Origin: Flavobacteriaceae bacterium PS02338
GTDB lineage: Bacteria; Bacteroidota; Bacteroidia; Sphingobacteriales; Sphingobacteriaceae
Reading direction: 5' to 3'
NCBI GenBank assembly: GCA_029959615.1
Contig: JASCOD010000011.1
Span: forward strand, 62,001-126,000
DNA length: 64,000 bases
The notes below the pieces were generated by a model. It searched no databases. It was given only the letters and a program-made list of their open reading frames with translations, and was not told where the DNA came from. Positions 8,802 to 18,104 of this stretch are shown one piece after another. Position numbers and translations under genes: made by a program. The first letter of the stretch is position 1, and each line of letters opens with the position of its first letter.

Positions 8802-11800
8802 TTACTTTCTCTCAAACAGCAATTCAGGCAATATAATTTTTATTTCTTGTCCTGTGTCTTCTTTTTTCCAGTAAACTATAAAATTCACTTTCGCACTTTT
8901 CAATTCATAGTTTTTAGTTTTCATACTTTCAATTTGCCCAATGAAGGACTTGGAGAATTTCAAAATAGAATTTCCGCTACTGTTCAAACATTCGTCTTCA
9001 TTTAACGCTAATTCATCTCCGCTTGTAAGCTGAACAATTAAATGTTGCCTGTTTTCGAAATAATCTAACCAAACATCTTTCAAATTTAAGTGCATTGCCA
9101 ATTCATTAGGCTGTGAGTGGATTTCGTTATCTTCTATCTGTACTAAGTTATCTGCAGTGATGTTGTCAAGAAAGTTAGAATTTAGGTGTATTGTTAGATT
9201 TCTTTTTGCTCTTGTCATTGCGACATACAATTGCCGTTTAGCCTCATCTGTTGTAGCATTAAAGTTTTCTAGCATCAGAAAAACATTATCAAACTCTCTT
9301 CCTTTAGCTTTGTGAATTGTTGAAACAAAAATCGTTTCTCCATTTTCGCTGTAGAAGTCTTCGAGTTTAGATTCTCTTATAAAAACTTCCAAATCAGATT
9401 TGTATTTCCGTTTTGGATTTGATGCTTCAAATTCTTTAATGATGTTTCCTAAAATCTCCAATTTGGTACTATGGCGATATCTGCTGAACACTTCTCGTTT
9501 AGCATTTAGCCAAGCTTCATCCGTGATGAGGAAAATATCATCACGCAAATTAAGATGGTTTAAGAAATATCTCACTTCCGCTAGATTATACAAGTTGAAG
9601 CCATCATTGCTTTGTATTAGTTTTGCTTGAACGTTGTTTTTTAAAAGCATTCCGGCAATTTGTAATGCATCATCATTTATCTTTGTCAGCACACAAGTTG
9701 TACCAGAAAGTCCAGTAGCGAGAATGTCTTGCACAAGCGGATTTACAAGGTTTTCGCTTTGGTAACGTACAATTTTGAGCTGACCATTATCATTTTGTTT
9801 TGCAATAATTGGCGTTTGCTTTAGACGGTGGGAAATGCGTTTTACAAACTGATTTGAAAAATGAACAAGATTGCTTTTGCCTCTATAATTCTCTATTAAT
9901 TCGTGTTTTACGGCGTTATTATTTCGGATGAATTGTTCAAGGTATTTTGAGCTTGCGCCTCTAAACTCATAAATATTTTGGTCGTCATCGCCAACGGCAA
10001 TCACTCTCATCTCCTCATTTTGTTCCATTAAAGCATTTATCAACTCAAACTCGTCTTCGTCCATATCTTGAGCTTCGTCAATGACCAAAACGGTTTTTGT
10101 TATTCGGCTTGCTTCAACTTCATTATTTTTTATTTTCTGAATGGTCTTTTTTACGATTTCACTAGACTTTTCCAAACTCCCAACCTTTCCCAACAAATCA
10201 AAACAATAAGAATGAAAAGTTTTTATCTCGATATAGTTTGCCGCATTGCCAATTAATTTAAGTAACCGTTTTTTGAACTCGTTTGCTGCTGCTCTCGAAA
10301 AAGTAATCATTAACAACTGTTCGTGTTTCACATCTTCCATTAAAAGCAACGACGCCAGTTTGTGAACTAAAACCCTTGTTTTCCCGCTACCAGGACCAGC
10401 AGCAACAGCAATATGTTTAGTTTCGTTATCGTTAATGATTTTTAATTGTGTTGGCGAAAGTTCTCCAAAAAGTTGCTTGAATTTGGCAGGTGTTATATTT
10501 AGTTTGATTTCGTTTTGTCTGCTTCCTTTAAAATATTTATTGAGGAATGAAGAGTAGTTTAGTTGAAAATAATCTTCTACAAATTGTAAAGCGTTTTTAT
10601 AATCGTCAATCATTTTTGACGCATACTCGCCCACGATGTGAATTTGTTGAATTTTGCTTTCGTAAAACTGATGGAGTTTTTGATAGTCGTCTTTTGTATA
10701 ACGTTTTTTATTGTCTTGTTCAGTTCGCTCAATAGTTAAACGATTGTAGGTAACGAAAAAACCACCTTCAATTTTTATGGCTTCAATTCGCGATAAATAA
10801 AATAATGTATCTTCAACGTCATCAAGATTGATATCTACTTTAAATAAAGTAGAGGCATTATTATACGCATTTTTTATTTCTTGAACGGAAAATTCAACTA
10901 ATACCTCTTCTTTGTTAAGGTCGTCTTTAGATGCGTTTAAATTGATTTTTTCATGAAGAAGTTCAACAATAAATTTAGCCAAGGCGTGTCGCTTTTCTAA
11001 TTTAACCTTTAAGATGCCCTTAGGATGTAGCGCAGCAATAGCGATATGATTTTTCGAATCTAAATTTTTTCGCTTGACCCAATTTTTAATCGCCCAAAAG
11101 TTAATTATTGTTTTAATCTTATTAGTGCCAATATCACTTAAGCCTTTTTCTTCAGCTTTTTCGTTTAATTCCTTGATGTGGAATATTTTTTCTTGCTCTT
11201 CAAAAAAAGGCAGCAAAAATGTTTCAATTTTACTGAAAGTCTCAACAATGTTAAAGGAACGATTTTTGTTTTCTGCCTTTTTAACGAATGCTGTCAAGTC
11301 TTTAGCATCTGCCAAAATCTTCTCTTCACGCAAAAGATTGATAATGGTAATGACTTCTTCTTTAACAATTCCAAGATGGTCGCTGATGTAGTCAACTCTT
11401 GATTCTGCACTTTCATCATTAGAATGTTTTCTGCTTTTGCTCGAAAAAAGTTTCTTAATAATTCTAATAGCCTTTACTTTTTGGTTTTCTAGCAGTTTTT
11501 CTGAAGCATTAATTTTATCGACAGCTTCTTGAGCATTTTTTGAAAGAATACTATTTGCAAAAACCTTAGGCATATTTTGGCCTCGCTTCAAATATCCTGC
11601 ATCTTCTAATGCGGCAATAGCTGTGGTTACACGGGTTTCTATCTCTGCAACATTATCGTCCCAACCTGCCTTTCTAGCAATTTCCAAAGCAGAATTTGAC
11701 ACTTGTGCACGAAATCTTGTAATTTCTTTTATGGCTTTCCAAATCTGTTGAATTTCTTTGATGGAAAGCTTCGTTTGGTTTAAAAGGATAAAGTGCTTGC

Positions 11801-13613
11801 TTAAATCTTCTTCGTTAAATAGTACAAAACATTCGGCGGTAATATTTTCATCTCTTCCAGCTCTGCCCGCTTCCTGAACATAATTTTCTAGCGAATCTGA
11901 AATTTCGAAGTGGATAACCATACCTACGTCTTTCTTATCAACTCCCATCCCGAAAGCTGAAGTAGCTACCATTATTTGAGTTTCTCCGCTGATAAATGAA
12001 TTTTGGTTCTCAGATTTTTCAGCCTTGTCCATTTTTCCATGATAAGCTTTCGCACTGAAACCATCTTTAAACAATCTTTCAGCAAGTAAAGAAGCTTTTC
12101 TTGTTCTTGAAACATAAATGATGGTTGGACAATTTTTTAGCTCAATTAAATCGCGAACGGTTTGATATTTATCTTCTTCGTCTCCCTTTTCATATACTTT
12201 ATATTGGAGGTTTGTTCTTGATGCTTTTGAAGTAAATAATTCAAGATTTAACGAAAGCTTTTCCCGAAAGTAATCTTGAATATCTTCGATTACCTTTTGC
12301 TTCGCAGTAGCGGTAAAACAAGAAACAGGTATACTATCTTCCAAATTTTTCTTTTCTTGGATAGATTTGATGAAATCTCCGATGTACAAATAATCTACCC
12401 TGAAATCTTGTCCCCAAGATGAAAAGCAGTGTGCTTCGTCGATAACAAAACGTGCAATCTTTCTCCCCAAAACTAATCGCTCAATTGTTTTTGAACGTAA
12501 TGATTCTGGTGATATGTAAAGAAGGAAAGCTGATCCATTTTCGACTCTTTCGAAGGATTTTGCTCGCTCAATTGGGTCAAGCAATCCATTTATGGTAACA
12601 GCTTCTGTAATTCCGATTTTTTCAAGATTGTCAACTTGGTCCTTCATTAATGATTGCAGAGGAGAAATTACAATTGTTAGCGCTTTTGAGTTCTCTCCGC
12701 TCATTAACGCAGGAACTTGAAAAGTAATTGATTTTCCTCCACCAGTTGGGAAAACCGCAAGAATGGATTTATTATCTATTGCAGCTTTAACAGCTTTTTC
12801 TTGCAATGGTTCGTCTCCGTATTTTCTATACTCATCAAATCCGAAAAATCTTTTTAATCCTTTTCGAGCATCTAAAACTTCATTACAATAAACACAACCA
12901 CTTAAACAAGGTTTGCTTCGTAAACGAAACATTATACGCTCAACTTCTGGATAATTTTTTAAGACCCAAGGAGGCGTTATAGAATGTGTTTTTTTATGTT
13001 GGACGAAGGAATTAATTAATGATAAACAGTAAGCAAGCTCAATTGGCTTATTTGAAATTTCTTTCTCTAAAGAAACTTGTTCACAAATTTGATTTTTGAA
13101 TTTTTGGCGAATTAGTTTCTCAATGTTTGTATTTACGCTTTGATAAGCAATATAATTGAAGAAAGATTGAAATTCTTTTTGACCATTTAAAAGCAAATAA
13201 AAAATCTCCTTAAGCGTTTCATCAGTTTGTTTGAAAGTAGCAATTTCATCGTAAAATAAGTCCTTTGCCTTTATCGAATCGCTGAGTGGGTTATTAGCTT
13301 CTTCAGATTGTATTTTGTCGTCTTTAAGTAATGAGTGATATGGGTTTGTTGGAAAAATTAGAGGCGAGAGAAATAAAGTGTCAATAATGTTTGCCGGGTT
13401 TATTCTCGCATCTTGAAGCGCTTTTCCGATATATTTGATGTCGTGCCTGAGAATGTTATGACCGCAGATGAACTGCGTTCCATCGAGAAACTGTATGAAC
13501 TCAGCTACCGAAGGTTTGTGAAAAATGGAGCCGTTGTCCCTGACGCTACCGATGTCAAGAACTTTACCGCTTTTGGGTTCAATCTCAGTATCAATAAATG
13601 CAATTGTATTCAA
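8802..13613 (-). CDS. DEDD exonuclease - RecQ helicase - UvrD-type helicase fusion protein
   Basis: A 1603-residue protein with three nucleic-acid enzymes in one chain. Residues 1-120 resemble a DEDD 3'-5' exonuclease: Asp8 and Glu10 in FIDTE, Asp58 in GHNILRHD, Asp112 in NPLSDS; the usual His of DEDDh is Asn here. A Cys cluster CLSGCVYC precedes a RecQ-type SF2 helicase (about 265-600) with Walker A FPTGGGKS, DEAH in VIDEAHCFSSWG and motif VI QEAGRAGRDE. Residues about 1060-1500 form a UvrD/Rep SF1 helicase: AAGPGSGKT, VIDEAQDMDE, GDDDQNIYEFRG, STIHKAKGREFDN and YVAMTRAKR. Single RecQ or UvrD proteins are 600-750 residues, so this is a true fusion, not a frameshift. It probably acts in DNA repair, recombination or anti-phage defence; no partner gene is adjacent. 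Confidence 0.9.
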   Translation of the reverse strand: MNTIAFIDTEIEPKSGKVLDIGSVRDNGSIFHKPSVAEFIQFLDGTQFICGHNILRHDIKYIGKALQDARINPANIIDTLFLSPLIFPTNPYHSLLKDDKIQSEEANNPLSDSIKAKDLFYDEIATFKQTDETLKEIFYLLLNGQKEFQSFFNYIAYQSVNTNIEKLIRQKFKNQICEQVSLEKEISNKPIELAYCLSLINSFVQHKKTHSITPPWVLKNYPEVERIMFRLRSKPCLSGCVYCNEVLDARKGLKRFFGFDEYRKYGDEPLQEKAVKAAIDNKSILAVFPTGGGKSITFQVPALMSGENSKALTIVISPLQSLMKDQVDNLEKIGITEAVTINGLLDPIERAKSFERVENGSAFLLYISPESLRSKTIERLVLGRKIARFVIDEAHCFSSWGQDFRVDYLYIGDFIKSIQEKKNLEDSIPVSCFTATAKQKVIEDIQDYFREKLSLNLELFTSKASRTNLQYKVYEKGDEEDKYQTVRDLIELKNCPTIIYVSRTRKASLLAERLFKDGFSAKAYHGKMDKAEKSENQNSFISGETQIMVATSAFGMGVDKKDVGMVIHFEISDSLENYVQEAGRAGRDENITAECFVLFNEEDLSKHFILLNQTKLSIKEIQQIWKAIKEITRFRAQVSNSALEIARKAGWDDNVAEIETRVTTAIAALEDAGYLKRGQNMPKVFANSILSKNAQEAVDKINASEKLLENQKVKAIRIIKKLFSSKSRKHSNDESAESRVDYISDHLGIVKEEVITIINLLREEKILADAKDLTAFVKKAENKNRSFNIVETFSKIETFLLPFFEEQEKIFHIKELNEKAEEKGLSDIGTNKIKTIINFWAIKNWVKRKNLDSKNHIAIAALHPKGILKVKLEKRHALAKFIVELLHEKINLNASKDDLNKEEVLVEFSVQEIKNAYNNASTLFKVDINLDDVEDTLFYLSRIEAIKIEGGFFVTYNRLTIERTEQDNKKRYTKDDYQKLHQFYESKIQQIHIVGEYASKMIDDYKNALQFVEDYFQLNYSSFLNKYFKGSRQNEIKLNITPAKFKQLFGELSPTQLKIINDNETKHIAVAAGPGSGKTRVLVHKLASLLLMEDVKHEQLLMITFSRAAANEFKKRLLKLIGNAANYIEIKTFHSYCFDLLGKVGSLEKSSEIVKKTIQKIKNNEVEASRITKTVLVIDEAQDMDEDEFELINALMEQNEEMRVIAVGDDDQNIYEFRGASSKYLEQFIRNNNAVKHELIENYRGKSNLVHFSNQFVKRISHRLKQTPIIAKQNDNGQLKIVRYQSENLVNPLVQDILATGLSGTTCVLTKINDDALQIAGMLLKNNVQAKLIQSNDGFNLYNLAEVRYFLNHLNLRDDIFLITDEAWLNAKREVFSRYRHSTKLEILGNIIKEFEASNPKRKYKSDLEVFIRESKLEDFYSENGETIFVSTIHKAKGREFDNVFLMLENFNATTDEAKRQLYVAMTRAKRNLTIHLNSNFLDNITADNLVQIEDNEIHSQPNELAMHLNLKDVWLDYFENRQHLIVQLTSGDELALNEDECLNSSGNSILKFSKSFIGQIESMKTKNYELKSAKVNFIVYWKKEDTGQEIKIILPELLFERK

Positions 13614-13964
13614 CCAAGTTCAAAATTTAAATGTTAAATATACTTTTTATTTTTTTATCGCTGTTTTGAATTGGTTTTTAGTTCAAAAGCATTATTGCTT
13701 ACTTCTAATGTGTTGGTTATCTTTTGTATGCGTTTTCTAAATATTTCGGAGTAATTTATTAGTGCCAAAGTATCCTCTACTTTTTATGAAGAGGGTTAGG
13801 GAGAGATTTGGTTGTTCATGGCAGAAGTTTTAGTTAACTAAACGGATTATAGTAGAAATGCTTTTTGTGTTTCAGACTGAACCTGTCGAAGCGTTTTTGC
13901 TATAGTGATCCTTCCACAAGCTCGGGATGAACAAGTTTGTTAAGTAATAATGTTGAGTGTTAGC

Positions 13965-14074
13965 CTGGATGTTGCATGGAAACGAACTGGATGTTGCATC
14001 GAGACCGACTGGATGCACGATGGAAGCCATCTGGATGCAGCTTGGAGACGAGCTGAATGCATTAGGAAAACGGT
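13965..14074. repeat. 22-bp tandem repeat, five units
   Basis: Five consecutive 22-base units start at 13965, 13987, 14009, 14031 and 14053. Each begins CTGGATG (CTGAATG in the last). The first two share the next four bases TTGC; later units drift. The period is not a multiple of three, so it is not a protein repeat. Confidence 0.85.
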
Positions 14075-14419
14075 GCGTATGTAACTTATGGTAAATGCGA
14101 GGCTGGTGATAGGTCTAAAACATATTGTTCATCCAGAACTTTAGTGAAAGAGCTCTAGCTTAATGCAGACCAAAAATAGATTTACTGCGTAGCTGCTTCG
14201 CGGTCCTCGTTCCTTGGAATGACAGGTTGGCTAAAAACAAAAAGATTGAAGCGTAAAGCCCGACTTTCGGGAGCAATGAAATGCTGGTGTTGCTTTTCTA
14301 GCCCCTCTCTGCCTTCGGCATCTCTCCCCAAAAGGGAAAGAAAAGTCTTGGTGAAATTGGTGCGTTTAAAAAGGAGCTAAAACCGTGACCAAGTTTTTAC
14401 AACATTAAAACACTTAACT

Positions 14420-14450
14420 TTTGGCGTTTAAGTGGTAAAACGTACATTTG
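14420..14450 (+). promoter_or_regulatory. Bacteroidota-type promoter of lpdA
   Basis: The -33 box TTTG (14420-14423) is followed after 19 bases by a perfect -7 box TACATTTG (14443-14450), matching the TTTG-N19-TAnnTTTG consensus of the Bacteroidota primary sigma factor. The lpdA ATG lies 27 bases downstream. Confidence 0.75.
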
Positions 14451-14476
14451 CCCTAACAAAAAATTCTTAAAAGATC

Positions 14477-15883
14477 ATGCAATACGATGTAGTTGTTATT
14501 GGCTCGGGTCCGGGCGGTTATGTAGGTGCCATCCGTTGTGCACAATTAGGTTTAAAAACAGCGGTAGTAGAAAAATATAAAACTTATGGAGGTACTTGCT
14601 TAAACGTAGGTTGTATCCCATCTAAGGCTTTATTAGATTCTTCGGAGCACTTTCACAATGCGGCTCACACGTTTACCACTCACGGTATCAACATCAAAGA
14701 TTTGAAAGTTGATATGAAGCAAATGATTGCTCGTAAGGATGATGTGGTAGCACAAAATACTGCTGGTATCACTTATCTTTTTAAGAAAAATAAAATTGAT
14801 GCTTTTGAAGGTGTGGCTTCTTTTGAAGATAAAAACACCATTTTAATTACTAAGGCTGATGGCAGTACTGAGAAATTAACTGCTAAAAATGTCATCATTG
14901 CTACAGGTTCTAAACCAACAGCTTTGCCTTTCTTGCCAATCGACAAAAAACGTATCATTACATCTACCGAGGCTTTAACTTTGAAAGAAGTACCTAAAAC
15001 TATGGTGGTAATTGGTGGTGGTGTAATTGGTTTAGAGTTGGGTTCGGTTTATGCTCGTTTGGGTACTAAAGTAACCGTAGTGGAGTTTGCTCCAGCTATT
15101 ATTGGTACTATGGATGCTGGTTTAGGTAAAGAATTACAACGTGTGCTAAAGAAATCTTTAGGCATGGAATTCTTAACTAGCCACAAGGTAACTGGGGCAT
15201 CGGTAAAAGGTAAAGTAGTAACGGTAACTGCAGATAACGCTAAAGGCGAAGCTGTTAAAGTTGAGGCTGATTACTGTATCGTTGCGGTAGGTAGAACGGC
15301 TTACACTGCTGGTCTAGGTTTAGATAAAATCGGAATTACTACAGAAGAAAGAGGTAACAAAATCCCTGTGAACGACCACTTAGAGACTTCGGTTGCTGGT
15401 GTGTATGCTATTGGTGATGTTGTTAAAGGTGCGATGTTGGCTCACAAAGCGGAAGACGAAGGTATCTATGTGGCTGAGCGTATTGCTGGTCAAAAACCGC
15501 ATATCAATTATAACTTAATTCCAGGTGTGGTTTATACTTGGCCAGAGGTGGCTTCTGTTGGTCAAACAGAGGAGCAATTGAAGGCTGCTGGTGTGAAATA
15601 CAAAGCTGGTTCGTTCCCTTTCAAAGCAAGTGGTCGTGCTAAAGCGAGTATGGATACCGACGGTTTTGTGAAAGTATTGGCTGACGAAAAAACAGATGAA
15701 ATTTTAGGTGTTCACATGATTGGTCCACGTGCTGCTGATATGATTGCAGAAGCTGTGGTAGCGATGGAATTCCGTGCTTCGGCAGAGGATGTGGCTAGAA
15801 TTTGCCATGCGCACCCAACTTATACTGAAGCTTTAAAAGAAGCTGCTTTGGCTGCTACTGAAAATAGAGCGATACATATTTAA
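14477..15883 (+). CDS. lpdA: Dihydrolipoyl dehydrogenase (E3)
   Basis: A 468-residue flavoprotein, the usual length. It has the FAD dinucleotide fold GSGPGGY at 9-15, the redox-active disulfide GGTCLNVGCIPSK (Cys41, Cys46), the NAD-binding fold VIGGGVIGLELGS, the second FAD motif YAIGDVV, and the C-terminal catalytic HPTYTE His-Glu pair. It reoxidises the lipoyl groups of 2-oxoacid dehydrogenase E2 subunits, or of the glycine cleavage H protein, passing electrons to NAD. It is not adjacent to an E1/E2 operon, so a shared E3 role for several complexes is likely. It has its own promoter and a terminator-like hairpin after the stop codon. Confidence 0.97.
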   Translation: MQYDVVVIGSGPGGYVGAIRCAQLGLKTAVVEKYKTYGGTCLNVGCIPSKALLDSSEHFHNAAHTFTTHGINIKDLKVDMKQMIARKDDVVAQNTAGITYLFKKNKIDAFEGVASFEDKNTILITKADGSTEKLTAKNVIIATGSKPTALPFLPIDKKRIITSTEALTLKEVPKTMVVIGGGVIGLELGSVYARLGTKVTVVEFAPAIIGTMDAGLGKELQRVLKKSLGMEFLTSHKVTGASVKGKVVTVTADNAKGEAVKVEADYCIVAVGRTAYTAGLGLDKIGITTEERGNKIPVNDHLETSVAGVYAIGDVVKGAMLAHKAEDEGIYVAERIAGQKPHINYNLIPGVVYTWPEVASVGQTEEQLKAAGVKYKAGSFPFKASGRAKASMDTDGFVKVLADEKTDEILGVHMIGPRAADMIAEAVVAMEFRASAEDVARICHAHPTYTEALKEAALAATENRAIHI

Positions 15884-15945
15884 TAGGGATCAGGTACTAG
15901 TGGTCAGGAATTAGTTTTTTAACTGATTAGGACTAGATATAATAG

Positions 15946-15978
15946 AATCCTGCGGTTTTTTACCGTGGGATTTTTTTA
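15946..15978 (+). terminator. Probable intrinsic terminator after lpdA
   Basis: An imperfect stem AATCCTGCGG / CCGTGGGATT with a T-rich loop is followed by a run of seven T. It lies between the convergent lpdA and AraC-type genes. Confidence 0.65.
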
Positions 15979-15999
15979 TGAAGACGTTTTTGAGGAATG

Positions 16000-16899
16000 T
16001 TATATCCGGTAAGTTCTAGGGGTATGGCTGGTTTGTTTTTTAAAGAAATTGTTGAAATGGGCCGGGTCTTCAAAACCTAAAGTATAGCTAATTTCTGAAA
16101 CGTTCCAGTTGGTATGTTTTAACAATGCAATGGCTTCGGTTACCAAACGATCTGCAATATGTGAAGTTGTAGTTTTGCCCGTTGCTATTTTTATCGCTCT
16201 GTTTAAATGGTTAGGATGAACGTTTAGCTTTTCTGCAAAGTCTTTCGCAGAGCGAAGTTTAAATTGTTGCGATCTTGATTCTATGGGAAACTGCCTTTCT
16301 AAAAGCTCTGTAAAAACTGCCGCGATACGAGAATTAGCATCAGCGTGTTTATATAATGTTTCTGAAGGTTGTAATTTCAATGCGCCATGGATAATTTCCA
16401 TAATGTAATTGCGAATCAAATCAAACTTAAAGGTATAGTCCGATTTTAATTCCTCAATCATCTTCACAAAAATTTGCGCAAAAGCATCGTCTTGTTGTTG
16501 GGTTAGTAAATAAGCAGGTTTGCCATTGGGCGAATACATAGGCAGTTCTTTTAAACTTCCACGGATGTACTCTGCGAAAAAAGCATCCTTGAAAATACAG
16601 AAATAGCCTGTGGCGTCTTCCGTTAAAGGTTCAAAAGTGTAAGGTACTTCAGGGTTAAAGAACATCAATGTACTATCCGATACTTCTAAGGTTTTATCGC
16701 CATAGTGATAAAGGTGTTTGCCTCTCATTAAGGCAATTTTATAGAAATCTCTACGACTGTATTGTACGGGCGGTCTTCCCGGAGCATTACATTCCTCTAA
16801 TCTAAAAACATTAAAATGTCCCAAATCAGCATTAATGCCATCAAACTTAAGATCGAACTTACGTTCGTAAAAATCTGCTAGGGTTTCTAAAGGTTCCAT
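16000..16899 (-). CDS. AraC family transcriptional regulator
   Basis: A 299-residue protein. The N-terminal two thirds form a cupin-like sensor region (SDSTLMFFNPEVPYTFEPL). The C-terminal 100 residues are the double helix-turn-helix AraC domain: DFAEKLNVHPNHLNRAIKIATGKTTTSHIADRLV, quoted here as two helices, and WNVSEISYTLGFEDPAHFNNFFKKQTSHTP as the second. Length and layout match the one-component AraC regulators that often accompany SDR genes in Bacteroidota. It lies 97 bp downstream of the SDR gene on the same strand, separated by a terminator-like hairpin, and probably controls that gene; the ligand is unknown. Confidence 0.9.
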   Translation of the reverse strand: MEPLETLADFYERKFDLKFDGINADLGHFNVFRLEECNAPGRPPVQYSRRDFYKIALMRGKHLYHYGDKTLEVSDSTLMFFNPEVPYTFEPLTEDATGYFCIFKDAFFAEYIRGSLKELPMYSPNGKPAYLLTQQQDDAFAQIFVKMIEELKSDYTFKFDLIRNYIMEIIHGALKLQPSETLYKHADANSRIAAVFTELLERQFPIESRSQQFKLRSAKDFAEKLNVHPNHLNRAIKIATGKTTTSHIADRLVTEAIALLKHTNWNVSEISYTLGFEDPAHFNNFFKKQTSHTPRTYRI

Positions 16900-16940
16900 A
16901 TTGTAAATTTAAAACATTTATAGTGAGATTACTAAACATG

Positions 16941-16971
16941 AAAACTCAATCAGTATTTGCGATTGAGTTTT
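16941..16971 (-). terminator. Hairpin terminator between SDR and AraC genes
   Basis: A perfect 11-bp stem (16941-16951 with 16961-16971, arm AAAACTCAATC) has a 9-nt loop. On the minus strand it ends in a TTTT run just after the SDR stop codon. Confidence 0.7.
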
Positions 16972-16996
16972 CTGAAAGAAGATCATTTGTCAAAAA

Positions 16997-17845
16997 TTAA
17001 TTGATAAAAGCTGTATTAGTAGCTAATGATTTAAAGTCTTCCATGTCTTTTTGCACCAATTCAATTTTATCGTTTGCTGCTTTGTATGCATCAGCTCCTA
17101 AAAATAAATGCAATGCTGGATCATTCTGGTTGGCAACAGCAATCATTACATCGGCTGCTTTTTCTGGGTCACCGGGTTGGTTAGCATTGATATCTTGCAA
17201 GTGTGCATCTTGAACTGCTCTTACATTTTGGTAGGCCTCAATTTCATTTTTAGGCTTAACAATTGAGCCGCCCTCTAAGAAACTTGTTCTAAAATATCCA
17301 GGCATTACCAAACTCACATTAATACCAAAAGGTTTTGCTTCGTGATAAAGTGATTCAGTAAAACCATGTACTGCAAACTTAGTTGCGCAGTAGATGCCAA
17401 ATGCTGGAAAACCTCCAGAAAAGCCACCTATTGAAGAAATATTAAAGATGTGCCCATTTTTTTGTGCCCTTAAATAAGGCAATGCTTTACGGATTACATT
17501 TAGTGAGCCAAATACATTTACATCAAAATTTGCTCTTGCTTCTTCGTCTGTTAATTCTTCTAAACCGCCTATTAGTCCATAGCCAGCATTGTTTACTACT
17601 ACGTCGATGTTTCCAAAATGTGCTACTGCTTTGTCAATAGCTGTTGCTACATCTGCTTCGTCAACAATGTTCATCGCTAATGGTAAAAAGTTTGGTGTAT
17701 CTGTTTGTACAGCTTCTTTTAAAGCATTTATTGTACGAGATGTTGCGGCTACATTATAACCTTGAGCTAGCAGTTTTTTTGTTAATGTTAATCCAAGCCC
17801 TTTAGAAGCGCCAGTAATCAACCATGTTTTCCTTGTGTTCATCAT
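16997..17845 (-). CDS. Short-chain dehydrogenase/reductase (SDR), classical
   Basis: A 282-residue Rossmann-fold oxidoreductase. The nucleotide-binding motif is TGASKGLG near residues 12-19. NNAGYG marks the central strand, the catalytic Ser lies in ISSIGGFSGG, and the YxxxK pair is YCATK. The basic TSRT segment after strand 2 hints at NADP(H) preference. The protein belongs to the broad oxidoreductase group regulated by AraC-type neighbours; its substrate cannot be told from sequence. The start has two adjacent Met codons and the second may be used. It is upstream of, and on the same strand as, the AraC-type gene. Confidence 0.9.
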   Translation of the reverse strand: MMNTRKTWLITGASKGLGLTLTKKLLAQGYNVAATSRTINALKEAVQTDTPNFLPLAMNIVDEADVATAIDKAVAHFGNIDVVVNNAGYGLIGGLEELTDEEARANFDVNVFGSLNVIRKALPYLRAQKNGHIFNISSIGGFSGGFPAFGIYCATKFAVHGFTESLYHEAKPFGINVSLVMPGYFRTSFLEGGSIVKPKNEIEAYQNVRAVQDAHLQDINANQPGDPEKAADVMIAVANQNDPALHLFLGADAYKAANDKIELVQKDMEDFKSLATNTAFIN

Positions 17846-18104
17846 TTCTTTTTTTATACCACAAAGTTGATGGTATTTTGGGTTGGGTAGTTAGCACGGT
17901 TCAAACAGATTATTGCGAAATTCAAACAATTGGTAAGATTGGTTTTTTCTCCCGAAGATATACGCAGATTTGTTCCGCAGATTTTTGGATACTTAGTATT
18001 TCCTCTGTTGGTTAATTTTTTTCTAAAATCTGTGGGATATCTTTTTAACGTAAAGATTTTACCACACAACACATCCTTAACATCACTTTTGTATTTTAGC
18101 TAGG

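Larger units (their letters stand above)
13614..14476. other. 863-bp gene-free gap with minisatellite, degenerate repeats and the lpdA promoter
   Basis: No gene is supported. The gap holds degenerate repeat pieces near 13870-13930 and 14155-14225, a 22-bp tandem repeat (13965-14074), a CCCGACTTTCGGG mini-hairpin near 14260 and the lpdA promoter at its right end. The open frames overlapping its left end are antisense to the helicase gene. Confidence 0.6.

Noticed and set aside
13413..13637. 74-residue frame at the helicase 5' end
   Set aside because: It is antisense to the conserved exonuclease region of the fusion protein and has no family resemblance.
13965..14074. CRISPR array
   Set aside because: The 22-base units are directly adjacent with no spacers, and no cas genes are present.
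17854..18072. 72-residue frame upstream of the SDR gene
   Set aside because: Low-complexity mixture without signal, motif or start context. The region shows only short direct repeats (CGCAGATTT and CCGCAGATTTT).
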